Source: Candidatus Woesearchaeota archaeon
GTDB lineage: Archaea > Nanobdellota > Nanobdellia > Woesearchaeales > JABIAG01
DNA length: 64,000 nt
Direction: 5' to 3'
Assembly (NCBI GenBank): GCA_018653365.1
Contig: JABIAG010000002.1
Location: 42,614-106,613 of the forward strand
Below the pieces are notes generated by a model. That model was given only the letters and a program-made list of their open reading frames with translations. It was not told where the DNA came from and ran no database searches. Below are positions 8,536-17,076 of this stretch, one piece after another. The translations under genes were made by a program, and so were the position numbers. Each line of letters opens with the position of its first letter. Positions within the stretch are counted from its first letter, which is position 1.

Positions 8536-9480
8536 ATGGATCAAATAATCGATGAACTCTTACAATCTTTGAGTGAGACTATTAACAAACCCAGCACTAA
8601 AGCATTGTTTCAGGGCAAAGACTATCATGAAATTCCTTTTAATCAGTCTAACTTCAATCCAATAACTCCAATAAAGGGTAAGTTGGCATTTGTTGACGGG
8701 GGTAATGCAGAAATACTTTCAGCCGTTAACTTCTCTTTACAATTCTTCAGAATATACTATTGTATTTATGAAAATAACAAACTACTAAAACAAGATAAGA
8801 AAGAGTTCTTTGCTTTAATTAATTCTATTCCAAAAAATAATAAAATCTTTTTTCAAACTAAACTATTTCAATCAGACCTAGAAATCCCCTTAATACAATC
8901 TACTGAAGTTGAATCACTAGCATCAGTTGCAGACCTAATCAGAAGAGCAGCAGAAATAGAAATCACAAAAGAAATAAATTCAGAATATGTTATTCTTGAT
9001 GGTAATCTAAAAGCAGATGCAGAGTTCATTAGGGAATTGCTAAAAAACAAAACATTATACGCGTTATCAAAAACTAACGAATTATACACTGATTCAGGAA
9101 ACTCATTAACCGTTGAACTTTCTACCCTTTCCCCGTTCGATTCTTGGCAGTACACCAACTTAGTTAAGATATCTTCAAAAATGCACAACGCAGATATTGT
9201 AATAACCAAACTTCATCCATTATCAAAATACATTTTCAAACTCGAAACTCCTAAAGATACTGATTTAAACATAATTCCTGTTCTGGCTTCTAATTCAACA
9301 GATCCAGTATTTCTTGGTTATCCGTACGGGCTTGTACAAGCAGATAAACATGCAAGGGTCTCAAATCAAGAAAAAGAATATTTTAAGGTGAAACTTCTCA
9401 CTTCCTCTAAAAATAAGGAGAAATTATCACAATATTTAAATACTATTAACGCGCATAATATTTTAGATAGCATATTATAG
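8536..9480 (+). CDS. nurA: NurA-domain nuclease-like protein
   Basis: NurA is the 5'-3' nuclease that works with HerA, Mre11 and Rad50 in archaeal end resection. This 314-residue protein has the NurA landmarks: the first acidic strand KLAFVDGGNAEI (about 49-60), the second EYVILDGNLKAD, and near the C-terminus PVFLGYPYGLVQADKHARVS, matching the family's YP-x-x-L...A-D-x-x-A-x-I pattern. Helical insertions separate them. HerA is not in the window. The first coding region of the plus-strand pair; a membrane-protein gene follows after 8 nt. Confidence 0.7.
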   Translation: MDQIIDELLQSLSETINKPSTKALFQGKDYHEIPFNQSNFNPITPIKGKLAFVDGGNAEILSAVNFSLQFFRIYYCIYENNKLLKQDKKEFFALINSIPKNNKIFFQTKLFQSDLEIPLIQSTEVESLASVADLIRRAAEIEITKEINSEYVILDGNLKADAEFIRELLKNKTLYALSKTNELYTDSGNSLTVELSTLSPFDSWQYTNLVKISSKMHNADIVITKLHPLSKYIFKLETPKDTDLNIIPVLASNSTDPVFLGYPYGLVQADKHARVSNQEKEYFKVKLLTSSKNKEKLSQYLNTINAHNILDSIL

Positions 9481-9488
9481 AAAGTAAA

Positions 9489-9953
9489 ATGGTTAAAAAA
9501 AGGGGTGTAAAGAAAAGAGGCAGTACTAAGAAGTCTTCTGTTAAGTCTCGTTCTAAAAAAGCACCTAAACGTTCTAAAAAACAGAAAATAATCTTAGATA
9601 TTGGAAAAGGAGGTTTTGTTTTCGGTATTATTCTTGCGATTGTTGTAGGTATTTTGTTAGGCACTTCTAATGTCAAACTTGGTTTAGGCGTGGGTATTAC
9701 ATATTCAATTATTTTTCTATTGGGTTTAATTGTCGGTATTTTGAATATTACGGTTGATGAAATTAATGAGTTTTTAATTGCAGCCATTACTTTTTTAGTT
9801 GCTGCTGGCGTTAACGTTTTTGTTATTAAGATGACCTTGCCTTTATTTGGGGGAGTTATTGAACAAATTTCTGTTGCGATTGGAGTTTTCGTTGCTCCTG
9901 CTGCAACCATTGTTGCGATCAAAGCAATGTATGAATTAGCAAAGAAAAAGTAA
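9489..9953 (+). CDS. Membrane protein with a highly basic N-terminus
   Basis: 154 residues. The first 35 residues contain about 18 Lys/Arg and are probably cytosolic and nucleic-acid-contacting. Four hydrophobic segments follow (about 42-60, 66-88, 94-116 and 124-146), rich in Gly, Ile and Val. It begins 8 nt after the NurA-like gene and is probably in the same transcript. No function is recognised. An oligo-A/T region and a new TATA-like box follow the stop. Confidence 0.7.
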   Translation: MVKKRGVKKRGSTKKSSVKSRSKKAPKRSKKQKIILDIGKGGFVFGIILAIVVGILLGTSNVKLGLGVGITYSIIFLLGLIVGILNITVDEINEFLIAAITFLVAAGVNVFVIKMTLPLFGGVIEQISVAIGVFVAPAATIVAIKAMYELAKKK

Positions 9954-10046
9954 AGTTTATAAAGGAATTCTCACTACTTTATCATATGGATGCGAAATCA
10001 ATTATAGGAATGCATCATTAACAACCCTTCTCATAGTTTTTACTTT

Positions 10047-10120
10047 GGTGACCATAGTGTAGCCTGGTAGCATTGAAGCCTGTGGAGCTTTAGGGGCGGG
10101 TTCAAATCCCGCTGGCCACC
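10047..10120 (+). tRNA. tRNA-His (GUG)
   Basis: The gene encodes G-1 (10047) and discriminator C (10120), both identity elements of tRNA-His. The anticodon loop at 10080-10086 reads CTGTGGA with anticodon GTG at 10082-10084; its stem is GAAGC/GCTTT. The T arm is GCGGG-TTCAAAT-CCCGC. The acceptor stem has one mismatch, A4 against C69 (10051 and 10116). CCA is not encoded. No intron. Confidence 0.93.
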
Positions 10121-10182
10121 CTCTTTTTAATTTCTTAAATAAGGAGTAGTAGAGTCATATCTATACTTCTTGGAGGACTAAA

Positions 10183-10248
10183 ATGAAACAAAAAACAGAA
10201 CAGATTAGGGAGGCTAAGGCACAGGGTGCTGGTTGTATTCACTGTTAG
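10183..10248 (+). CDS. Short upstream ORF overlapping the GNAT gene (21 residues)
   Basis: ATG at 10183, preceded by TTGGAGGAC with GGAGG 7-8 nt upstream, opens a 21-codon frame ending in GAGCIHC and TAG at 10246. It overlaps the GTG-started acetyltransferase in another frame, whose own GGGAGG lies inside this ORF. It could be a leader peptide coupled to the downstream gene, or the original N-terminus separated by a frameshift. The strong ribosome-binding site is the main support. Confidence 0.4.
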   Translation: MKQKTEQIREAKAQGAGCIHC

Positions 10249-10732
10249 GCCGTATGATTGCAAGGACCTAAATAGTGTGATATCTATTTATCAAGCAGTA
10301 TTTGCTGAACCGCCCTGGAATGAAAGTTGGACAAGAGAGGAAGTAATTGAAGACCTGAGAAGTGCATTAAGACAACCGCAAACAACCCGGCTTGTTGCAG
10401 AATCTGAGAAGCAAGTACTCGGATTTACTTGGGGATATCAATTGCCATCTGAAATGTTTGGTTTGTTGCCAAACTTAACTAAATTTAGTTACATGGATGA
10501 GATGGCTGTTCGCAAGGGAATAAGAAAGAGAGGAATTGGAACACTTCTTGGAGAGGCGTATATAGAAAATGTTAAAAACCAGGGATTGCCTGGAGTTGTG
10601 TTAAGAACCGATCAAAGAAATGATGCATCCATGGCATTGTTTAAACGGTTGGGTTTTTCTTCGGATTTTAATGGAAGAAAAATTTATGACCCAAAATATC
10701 CTGACAGAGTTTATCTGTGGAGGACGACATGA
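10226..10732 (+). CDS. GNAT-family N-acetyltransferase
   Basis: 168 residues from a GTG start; GGGAGG lies about 12 nt upstream. Residues 5-18 form the first strand (TVRPYDCKDLNSV). The acetyl-CoA-binding motif A is MAVRKGIRKRGIGTLLGEAY (about 93-112), and motif B is ASMALFKRLGFSSD. Substrate unknown. The stop TGA overlaps the ATG of the M20 hydrolase gene (ATGA), so the two form an operon; an acetyltransferase next to a deacetylase-type hydrolase hints at related amino-acyl substrates, which is only inference. Confidence 0.88.
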   Translation: MLVVFTVRPYDCKDLNSVISIYQAVFAEPPWNESWTREEVIEDLRSALRQPQTTRLVAESEKQVLGFTWGYQLPSEMFGLLPNLTKFSYMDEMAVRKGIRKRGIGTLLGEAYIENVKNQGLPGVVLRTDQRNDASMALFKRLGFSSDFNGRKIYDPKYPDRVYLWRTT

Positions 10733-11685
10733 ACGCAACAGAATTAACAAAGGAATTATTAAAAATTCCTTCCCCTTCTGGGGAGGAAAAAGAAATAGGT
10801 AACTACTTAGTTAATAGATTGAAAACTAATTTTGAGGTAACAACTCAAAAGGTTGATAATAATTTCAATATTTTTGCAATTAAGGGTAACCCAAAACTTG
10901 TTCTACAAACGCACATAGATACTGTTCCCAAACAATTGGAGTTAAAAGAGGATGTAGGATTTGTTTATGGTAGGGGTGCCTGTGATACTAAAGGAATTAT
11001 TGCATGTATGGTTCTTGCTGCTGAAGAAGCTGTCAAGGTAGGGAAAACTAATTTTGGATTGGTTTTTACAGTATGTGAAGAGACTAATTTTGCAGGAATT
11101 AAGCAAGCAGTAACGCAGTTGGATCCTGAATTGGTGATTGTTGGCGAACCAACTGATTTTAAGGTTGTTTATGGACAAAAAGGAATATTTTCTTTTAAGA
11201 TTGAGTGTAAGGGTAAATCTGCTCACAGCGCAATGCCAGAAAAAGGAGACTCTGCAATAATCAAATTGTTGGATGAGTTAGATAGAATAAGAAAAATTAA
11301 ACTTCCAGAGAACGAATTAGGTAAGACTACCTTGAACATTGGGACAATCAAGGGTGGAACAGTAAACAATGTCATTCCTGATTATGCAGAAGCAGATATT
11401 TCAGTTCGAACTACTGTGAGTGCAGAAGAGATAAAAGAATTGTTGGGAATTAAAGAAGCAGTTAGTTTAGATCCCACCATAATAACTGACCAAGAATTAC
11501 TCGACAAGTTTTCATATGATAAAATAACTGTTCCTTATTTTACGGAAATGTATTTTTGGAAGAAAGCAATTGTGTTTGGTCCAGGCAAAATAGAATTTGC
11601 ACACAGTGATGATGAAAAAATCAGTAAGACTGATTTGGAAAGGGGAAAAGAAGAGTATTTGCAAATTATTAATTTATTGTCCTGA
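10729..11685 (+). CDS. M20-family zinc amidohydrolase (DapE/ArgE-like)
   Basis: Hydrolyses an N-acyl or peptide bond of a small substrate. I start at ATG 10729, which has GGAGG 5 nt upstream inside the previous gene, rather than the in-frame GTG 12 nt earlier. Zinc ligands are visible: H62 and D64 in LQTHIDTVP, D86 in GRGACDTKG, and the catalytic Glu pair E117-E118 in TVCEETN; the dimerisation lid holds KGKSAHSAMPEKGDSAI. The last His is in EFAHSDDE. At 318 residues it is shorter than DapE (about 375). The substrate cannot be decided between acetyl-ornithine, succinyl-DAP or a dipeptide. Its 3' end overlaps the convergent gene by 12 nt. Confidence 0.88.
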   Translation: MNATELTKELLKIPSPSGEEKEIGNYLVNRLKTNFEVTTQKVDNNFNIFAIKGNPKLVLQTHIDTVPKQLELKEDVGFVYGRGACDTKGIIACMVLAAEEAVKVGKTNFGLVFTVCEETNFAGIKQAVTQLDPELVIVGEPTDFKVVYGQKGIFSFKIECKGKSAHSAMPEKGDSAIIKLLDELDRIRKIKLPENELGKTTLNIGTIKGGTVNNVIPDYAEADISVRTTVSAEEIKELLGIKEAVSLDPTIITDQELLDKFSYDKITVPYFTEMYFWKKAIVFGPGKIEFAHSDDEKISKTDLERGKEEYLQIINLLS

Positions 11686-13149
11686 ACAAGCCTGGCGTAA
11701 TTTTTCATCAAAAATATTCCCCATTTTTATGTAGTGGTTGCCCTCTTCTTCAGGTAGTGGAATTTCCATAATTAAATAATTAAGGGCATCAATTCCTGAT
11801 CTAATTGCTGCTTGGACATCCCTAGTTCTTCCCTGTCTTTGATAATATGCTGCCTTATCCATTGCTCTTTCTACTGTGGCAGCTAAGAACTCATGTAAAA
11901 AACTCTCTTCTATTTCACCTCCCTCTGTTATCACGTAATCAGCATATCTTTCGGCAGCCTCAACTTTTTCTTCCATTGTTTTGTAGAATGGAACAAACCC
12001 GAGTATGTGAGCTGCTTCTGCAGCATATGTTGCGAGTCCTTTATCGGCAGTATCTAAAAACATAATTCCTCCCTCTTCTAATGCCATTAGGTTGTCTGTG
12101 TGTGGGTCACGACTAACACATCTTCTTCCTTGTTCTATTGTATTGGCTAGTGTATCTGTGTGTTCAACAAGGCGTGCATCAAATTCTGCTGCATGTTTTC
12201 TTGCTTTTGTTAGATAATCATAGGGTGTAAAACTTTCTCTGGGAGTGTGTACGTTGGCTTTTGCTAGCTCTCTTAATGCATTGTCATATGTGTCTTCACT
12301 TAAGGCATTAGCTTTTATTAATTCAGTTAGCACTTCTCCTTCTGCAAATTCCATAACATAATATTGTCTATTTCCTGTTGTTAGTAAAATTATTTCTTGT
12401 GGGACTCTTACTATTCCTTCACTTATTCTTCTTACCTGGAGTTCTCGTTCAAATCCCTCTTCACTCTCTTTAACGGCGAGGGTTCCAACCTCTCCCTGTC
12501 CCACTGTGCTTATTTTTGACATTGCGATTCGGTAGGTTGTGAATTGTCTTAGAAAAACCCCTTTTCTTATCATTTTTTCAACCATTGATTGGAGTAGTGG
12601 TTGAGTGATATCGTTTCCAAGTTCTAATGTTCTGTAAATTCCAAGTAATGCTTGGAATGCCATCCAGTCTTCATTAGTTTCGTCTTCTGTCATAGCAACT
12701 AATCTTTTTATCATGCTTCTATCCTCTCTTAGAAAATAGTTTGTGTAGAGGAGTGCAGCATTTATTTTTCCCTGATTTATGGCCTCGTCTAATGTTCTTT
12801 CAGCTTTTCTGGGATCTGTTTCAAAATAGTGCAGTGCTAGTGCTTGGTATGTTTCTGGCCTGGCTTCGCCCTGTTCTTTTAGTCTTTCTAATACTTCTAG
12901 TGCCATTTCTTTGCTAAAACCTTCATCATCGTCATCGTACATTGTTAGTCGTAATTGTGCAGGAAATTCCATTCCTCTATCTCCCAATAGGATTAGGTGA
13001 TCAAGATCGTGTATTATTTCTTCACGTGTTGCGGAACCTCTTTCGATTTGTTCTTGTAATTCTGTAACTTTTTGTAGGCCTTCTTTATTATGTTGTCGCA
13101 TTCGAGATATTTCTCTTGCTGTTTCAGAATCAATTGGACTTTCATTCAT
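11674..13149 (-). CDS. Helical-repeat protein with a kinase-like (APH-fold) C-terminal domain
   Basis: 491 residues. The first 190 or so are helical and resemble TPR/Sel1-type repeats (RPETYQALALHYFETDPRKA). A kinase-like part follows: the N-lobe strand YYVMEFAEGEVLTELI (hinge) and a catalytic-loop analogue RDPHTDNLMAL with a metal-binding FLDTAD, matching the HxDxxxxN...D pattern of aminoglycoside/choline-kinase-like folds. The classical HGD is replaced by SRDPHTDN. It probably phosphorylates a small molecule or is a pseudokinase. Codon use is unlike the AT-rich average, with longer runs of charged residues. Family assignment is inferred. Confidence 0.6.
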   Translation of the reverse strand: MNESPIDSETAREISRMRQHNKEGLQKVTELQEQIERGSATREEIIHDLDHLILLGDRGMEFPAQLRLTMYDDDDEGFSKEMALEVLERLKEQGEARPETYQALALHYFETDPRKAERTLDEAINQGKINAALLYTNYFLREDRSMIKRLVAMTEDETNEDWMAFQALLGIYRTLELGNDITQPLLQSMVEKMIRKGVFLRQFTTYRIAMSKISTVGQGEVGTLAVKESEEGFERELQVRRISEGIVRVPQEIILLTTGNRQYYVMEFAEGEVLTELIKANALSEDTYDNALRELAKANVHTPRESFTPYDYLTKARKHAAEFDARLVEHTDTLANTIEQGRRCVSRDPHTDNLMALEEGGIMFLDTADKGLATYAAEAAHILGFVPFYKTMEEKVEAAERYADYVITEGGEIEESFLHEFLAATVERAMDKAAYYQRQGRTRDVQAAIRSGIDALNYLIMEIPLPEEEGNHYIKMGNIFDEKLRQACSGQ

Positions 13150-13269
13150 GCATTTGGTTAATTTCCTGGTTATTATAAAAATTTGTATATACTTTAATGA
13201 ATTTCACCACTCAAAGGTAACACATAACCAAAAACTTTAAATACTAATTATGCTTTACTGGTCTATAAT

Positions 13270-14280
13270 ATGAGACAAATGCTTGCTAAATACAGTGGTG
13301 CACTAAGAGATTCTTTTAATTATGCTAGACGTACTTCTGTTTCTGATGCTGGTAAAGACCTTAGTTCTTATGTTGGTCGTGTTGCAGGTGATGCTAGATC
13401 TTATGTTTCTGATGCACGGGATTCTATTGGTGAATTTTCTAATGGATTTTTTTCTAATGGATTTGTTAGCTCGATGAGACGTTTAAGTGGTAATCCTATG
13501 CAATCTTTGGCTTTTGCTGGTGGTTATGCTCAACGTATGCCTGAAGATAGACAACAAGAACTTGCTGGTCGTGGTTATGATGCTTTAAGAGCTCAACACG
13601 GTAAAGGTGCGGGTAAAGCACTTGAAAAACTTCAATCTCAACATAAAGATTTCACACTTATAGAATTACTTGTAGTAATTGCAATTATAGCAATTCTTGC
13701 AGGTATGTTACTTCCTGCTTTGGCTGGTGCTAGAGAAAAAGCAAGATCTTCACAATGTATTAATAATTTGAAACAGCAAGGACTTGCTGCAACAATGTAT
13801 GCTCAAGATTATGAAGGAATGTTCCCACAAGCTTCTGGAGCAGACCCTTATGTTACGCCTACAATTAGATTGCGAGCGGGTGCTACAGCAATTATGGGGG
13901 CTGGAAGACTTATTGATGGAAATTATGGTGTTGGGCCAGAACAATTTGAATGCCCTTCTAATTCTAATAAGTGGTTTAGGGGAGGAAAAGTGGTAAGTAA
14001 TTGGGGGAGTTTAGCAACTGTTGATAATGCTTACATGTGGACTGGTATGCGAAATATCCGAAGGGATAGATCTCCAACTAGTTCTGTTTTGGCTTTTGAT
14101 GCCAACGTTCTTGGTGGCGGAAGTGCAAGTAATGGTCATCCTGGTGGGGTTAATTTAGTTCGTGCAGATGGTGGAGCACAACGTGAGAACGATACTGCGG
14201 GAATTTCTCGTCCATTGACTAGTTCTAGTACTAATATGGCTGATGCTTCAGATCGTTTACAAACCCAATTTGGTCAATAG
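13270..14280 (+). CDS. Bacterial-type pseudopilin with H-X9-DG motif and a 127-residue N-terminal extension
   Basis: 336 residues. Residues 128-145 read [18 protein letters not shown], the type II secretion/type IV prepilin helix with the conserved Glu at +5 (E132), followed by [20 protein letters not shown]. The C-terminal part contains H290[10 protein letters not shown]300-G301, the H-X9-DG signature of Planctomycetes/Lentisphaerae/Verrucomicrobia pseudopilins. Ahead of the helix is a 127-residue extension rich in Ser, Arg and Gly, where bacterial prepilins have 6-30; residue -1 is Asp, not the usual Gly. A TTTAAATA box lies about 30 nt before the ATG. No prepilin peptidase or secretion ATPase is in the window. 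Transfer from a PVC bacterium is the likely origin. Confidence 0.85.
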   Translation: MRQMLAKYSGALRDSFNYARRTSVSDAGKDLSSYVGRVAGDARSYVSDARDSIGEFSNGFFSNGFVSSMRRLSGNPMQSLAFAGGYAQRMPEDRQQELAGRGYDALRAQHGKGAGKALEKLQSQHKDFTLIELLVVIAIIAILAGMLLPALAGAREKARSSQCINNLKQQGLAATMYAQDYEGMFPQASGADPYVTPTIRLRAGATAIMGAGRLIDGNYGVGPEQFECPSNSNKWFRGGKVVSNWGSLATVDNAYMWTGMRNIRRDRSPTSSVLAFDANVLGGGSASNGHPGGVNLVRADGGAQRENDTAGISRPLTSSSTNMADASDRLQTQFGQ

Positions 14281-14298
14281 TTGGCTTTCTAAATAAAA

Positions 14299-14367
14299 AC
14301 ATTTAAATAGTTCTTTTCTGATACGTTAAACATATTAACCTAATTTAACAGGTTAAACTTGTTTAAC
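14299..14367 (+). promoter_or_regulatory. Promoter with clustered operator-like repeats upstream of the small DNA-binding protein
   Basis: A TATA-like ATTTAAATA at 14301-14309 is followed by GTTAAAC at 14325-14331, the inverted repeat TTAACCT (14335-14341)/AGGTTAA (14350-14356), and GTTAAAC (14352-14358) facing GTTTAAC (14361-14367). They cover the expected transcription start and end one base before the ATG at 14369. Such spacing fits repression by the protein encoded next; this is inference. Confidence 0.6.
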
Positions 14368-14368
14368 T

Positions 14369-14527
14369 ATGAAGTCAAATAAACTAATTAAAAATCTTGA
14401 TGAACAAACCTGGAATAAGTTTGTTGCTTTCTGTAAGCTAAAGAATGTTAAGGTAGCTCCTGAACTCGAAATCATAATAAATACGCATTTAGATAAGAAT
14501 CTAAAACAATTGTTCAATAAAAAATGA
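14369..14527 (+). CDS. Small helical protein, possible ribbon-helix-helix-like regulator (52 residues)
   Basis: 52 residues: MKSNKLIKNLDEQTWNKF, then VAFCKLKNVKVAPELEIIIN, then THLDKNLKQLF. A short N-terminal strand followed by two helices, with Trp at 15 and the second helix PELEIIINTHL, resembles the ribbon-helix-helix proteins of small archaea. Its stop TGA overlaps the ATG of the surface glycoprotein (ATGA). The palindromes directly before its ATG would suit self-repression. It is too short for automatic ORF calling; I accept it because of the overlap, the composition and the promoter. Confidence 0.65.
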   Translation: MKSNKLIKNLDEQTWNKFVAFCKLKNVKVAPELEIIINTHLDKNLKQLFNKK

Positions 14528-17076
14528 AAAATAGAATACTTGCATCACTAACCTTGGTTTTTGCACTTTTCGCAGTGTTTGCATTTTATAATCAGGGGAT
14601 TACGGGGTTTGTTGTTAATGTGGGGGCATGTAATTTTAATGCAGATAGTGTGGGAGAAACATACACTTTATCAGGAAACCTGGGAACTTGCTCTGGGGAA
14701 AATGCAATTAATGTTTTAGCTAATAACATTATTGTTGATTGCAATGGTAATGAGATCATTGGAAATGGGGTGGCGGGGAGCGCAATGGGTATAAATGTGG
14801 GTGCTAGTCTGACGGGAATCACCCTCAAGAATTGCATAATTAAAGATTTTCTTTTTGGTATTTCAACTGCGGGTTCGGGGGTTTCTATTGAAAACGTTCA
14901 GATTTATGATGATGATATGAGCTCTTGTTATACTGGAGGAAATCCCACTGAAGTTGGAGATCTTAATTACTGCGGTGCCGAAGCTGATCTGCCGGTAACA
15001 GACAATGCTCCAACTATAACATCTTTAGATTTTCCTCCTGATGATGAAACTATTATTAATGTTCCTGTTGATTTTAATTTTACTGTTTGGGATGATTTTA
15101 ATGTTTCTACCTGTGACTTGTGGTCGAACTTTAGCGGTACGTGGGAATTAAACTCTTCCATTGCTCCTGAGAATAATCACTCTGAAACGTTTAATTTTAC
15201 CCTATCGCCTTTGGATGGCGAATATATTTGGAATGTTAATTGTACTGATAATGCAACAACTCCTAATTCTGTTTGGTATGCTGCAGGTAATTATTCAGTA
15301 ACTATCAACACAACTGATCCTCCTCCAACCATTACAGAATTAACTCATCCCTCTTCAACGTTTAGTGCGATTGCCGAACCTTTGGATTTTAATTTCACTG
15401 TTCATGATAATTGGAATGTTTCAAATTGTTCTTTGTGGACAAATATTTCAACTGTTTGGGCTGAAACTGCGTTTAGAACTATTGGTACTAATGTTTCTGC
15501 CACATATAATATTTCGTTGGTTGTTGGTGTGGGAGACTATATTTGGAATGTTAATTGTACTGATAATGCTTCTAATTCTTCGTGGTATGTGTCTAATGCT
15601 TCAGTTGTTATTTCTGATCCTGCTCCAACATTAAGCTTATATTCTCCAAGTTCTGCTTCAACAGTTTCTGCAGTTCCTATGAATTTTACGTTTAATGTTT
15701 CTGATAATTATAATGTTTCGAGTTGTTCTTTATTTGCTAATTTTAGTGGAGCTTGGAGTCAGAATGATTCTTTGGAAATTCAAAATAACACTCAAGGTAT
15801 TTACAACTTGACTCTTTCCCCGACTGATGGAATTTATTTGTGGGGTGTTAATTGTTCAGACAATGCATCTCAAACAACTTGGTCTGATAATTATACTGTT
15901 ACTGTCAATGCAGTGGATGATTATCCTACGGTGACTCTGGCTTCGCCAAGTAATGCAGCATCAATTACTGCATCGTCAACTACTTTGCAAATTACAACTT
16001 TGGATGATTATAATGTTACGGCTTGTACTTTGTGGACTAATTTTAATGGTTCTTGGGCAGCTAATGAAACCCTGAATGTTAGTGTTCCTGCTTCCACAAC
16101 AACGTCATTTACTGTCTCTCCAGCATATGGTACTTATACTTGGAATGCTAATTGTACTGATAATGCTTCTCAGTCTTCTTGGGCAGCAGATAATTTCACA
16201 TTTGCTTTACAACAAGCTACAACAACTAGTAATACTGGGGGAAGTAGTGGGGGGGGAAGCGATGACGATGATGAGGAAGAGGTTACTCCTGCTCTTGTCA
16301 TTCCTGCTGTAGTTCCTGTTGAAGAAGAGGAAGAAGAAGTTGAAGAAGTCATTGAGGAAGTTGTTGAAGAAGAATTGTTTGCTCCGCCTGTTGAGGAAGA
16401 GGAAGCAGAAAAACAAGAATCAATATCAAATGCAAAAAGGTCAAAATCAGAGATAGTTGAGGTAGAGTGTGATCCTGCAGAGAGTAATTGTGATGAATGG
16501 TTTGATAACTTAATAACAAAGATGGATCGTACTTTGGATAAGGTTGATTTGACAAAGAATGTGACTTTTGATAACGAAACTAATACTACTAAAGTCGCGA
16601 TTAGTATTGTTCCTGAAGAGGATCTTGAAGATTTCAGGTATTATCAAAGTATTCCGAAGTGTATGGCAATTTATGTTCACTTAGTTAAGTTTAAGAATAC
16701 TGATTTCGAGGTATTAAAAGACGATCCTTTGATTGTTTGGAGTTTTGCAAATGTTCAAAAAGGTGAAGAATTAGATCTTGGTTTTGAGGTTATGGGTGAC
16801 ATTCCAGAGAATTGTTATGAATTCATTTCCGAACTTCTTTATGAAGAACAAGAAAAGTTTTCTGGTAAGCATATGTTTGGGTTGATCACTGGTTTGTCAG
16901 TTCTTGGTTTGGTTGCTTTGGGTATTACGTATTCTTCTAAGTATTCACACCATTTAGTTGCTGCTAAGAATGTTGGAACTAAGTTCTTTAAGAAATCATC
17001 TAAGTCTGAGATAAAAGTACCTGCTAAGGTTGATAAAAAGATCGATATCATCAAAGAAAGGATGAAACAATTATAA
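14524..17076 (+). CDS. Large surface glycoprotein with four Ig-like repeats and a C-terminal anchor
   Basis: 850 residues. Residues 1-29 form a signal peptide. Residues about 35-140 resemble the start of a right-handed beta-helix (NosD-like: VDCNGNEIIGNG, ITLKNCIIKDF). Four repeats of about 98 residues (about 167-560) share the pattern YNVSSCSLWTNFSGSW...GTYTWNVNCTDNASQSSW, each with two Cys and several N-x-S/T sites, indicating heavy N-glycosylation. A Gly/Ser and Asp/Glu-rich stalk (about 575-640), a conserved domain and a transmembrane segment (MFGLITGLSVLGLVALGI, about 784-805) with a basic cytoplasmic tail follow. Probably an S-layer or attachment protein. Translationally coupled to the upstream regulator. 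Confidence 0.85.
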   Translation: MKNRILASLTLVFALFAVFAFYNQGITGFVVNVGACNFNADSVGETYTLSGNLGTCSGENAINVLANNIIVDCNGNEIIGNGVAGSAMGINVGASLTGITLKNCIIKDFLFGISTAGSGVSIENVQIYDDDMSSCYTGGNPTEVGDLNYCGAEADLPVTDNAPTITSLDFPPDDETIINVPVDFNFTVWDDFNVSTCDLWSNFSGTWELNSSIAPENNHSETFNFTLSPLDGEYIWNVNCTDNATTPNSVWYAAGNYSVTINTTDPPPTITELTHPSSTFSAIAEPLDFNFTVHDNWNVSNCSLWTNISTVWAETAFRTIGTNVSATYNISLVVGVGDYIWNVNCTDNASNSSWYVSNASVVISDPAPTLSLYSPSSASTVSAVPMNFTFNVSDNYNVSSCSLFANFSGAWSQNDSLEIQNNTQGIYNLTLSPTDGIYLWGVNCSDNASQTTWSDNYTVTVNAVDDYPTVTLASPSNAASITASSTTLQITTLDDYNVTACTLWTNFNGSWAANETLNVSVPASTTTSFTVSPAYGTYTWNANCTDNASQSSWAADNFTFALQQATTTSNTGGSSGGGSDDDDEEEVTPALVIPAVVPVEEEEEEVEEVIEEVVEEELFAPPVEEEEAEKQESISNAKRSKSEIVEVECDPAESNCDEWFDNLITKMDRTLDKVDLTKNVTFDNETNTTKVAISIVPEEDLEDFRYYQSIPKCMAIYVHLVKFKNTDFEVLKDDPLIVWSFANVQKGEELDLGFEVMGDIPENCYEFISELLYEEQEKFSGKHMFGLITGLSVLGLVALGITYSSKYSHHLVAAKNVGTKFFKKSSKSEIKVPAKVDKKIDIIKERMKQL
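15022..16203 (+). repeat. Four tandem intragenic repeats encoding Ig-like domains
   Basis: Four units of about 300 bp in the surface glycoprotein gene, each coding for the pattern NVS-x-C-x-L-W ... NCTDNA. The DNA words TTAATTGTACTGATAATGC and GATAATTATAATGTTTC recur with few changes, suggesting recent duplication or gene conversion among the units. Confidence 0.7.

Noticed and set aside
9985..10020. Eleven-codon ORF (MDAKSIIGMHH) about 25 nt after a TATA-like box upstream of tRNA-His
   Set aside because: Too short and without a ribosome-binding site; the box may serve the tRNA transcript. No coding evidence.
16170..16555. Ser/Pro-rich and Phe-rich ORFs opposite the surface protein stalk
   Set aside because: Antisense of Asp/Glu codon runs; no start signals.
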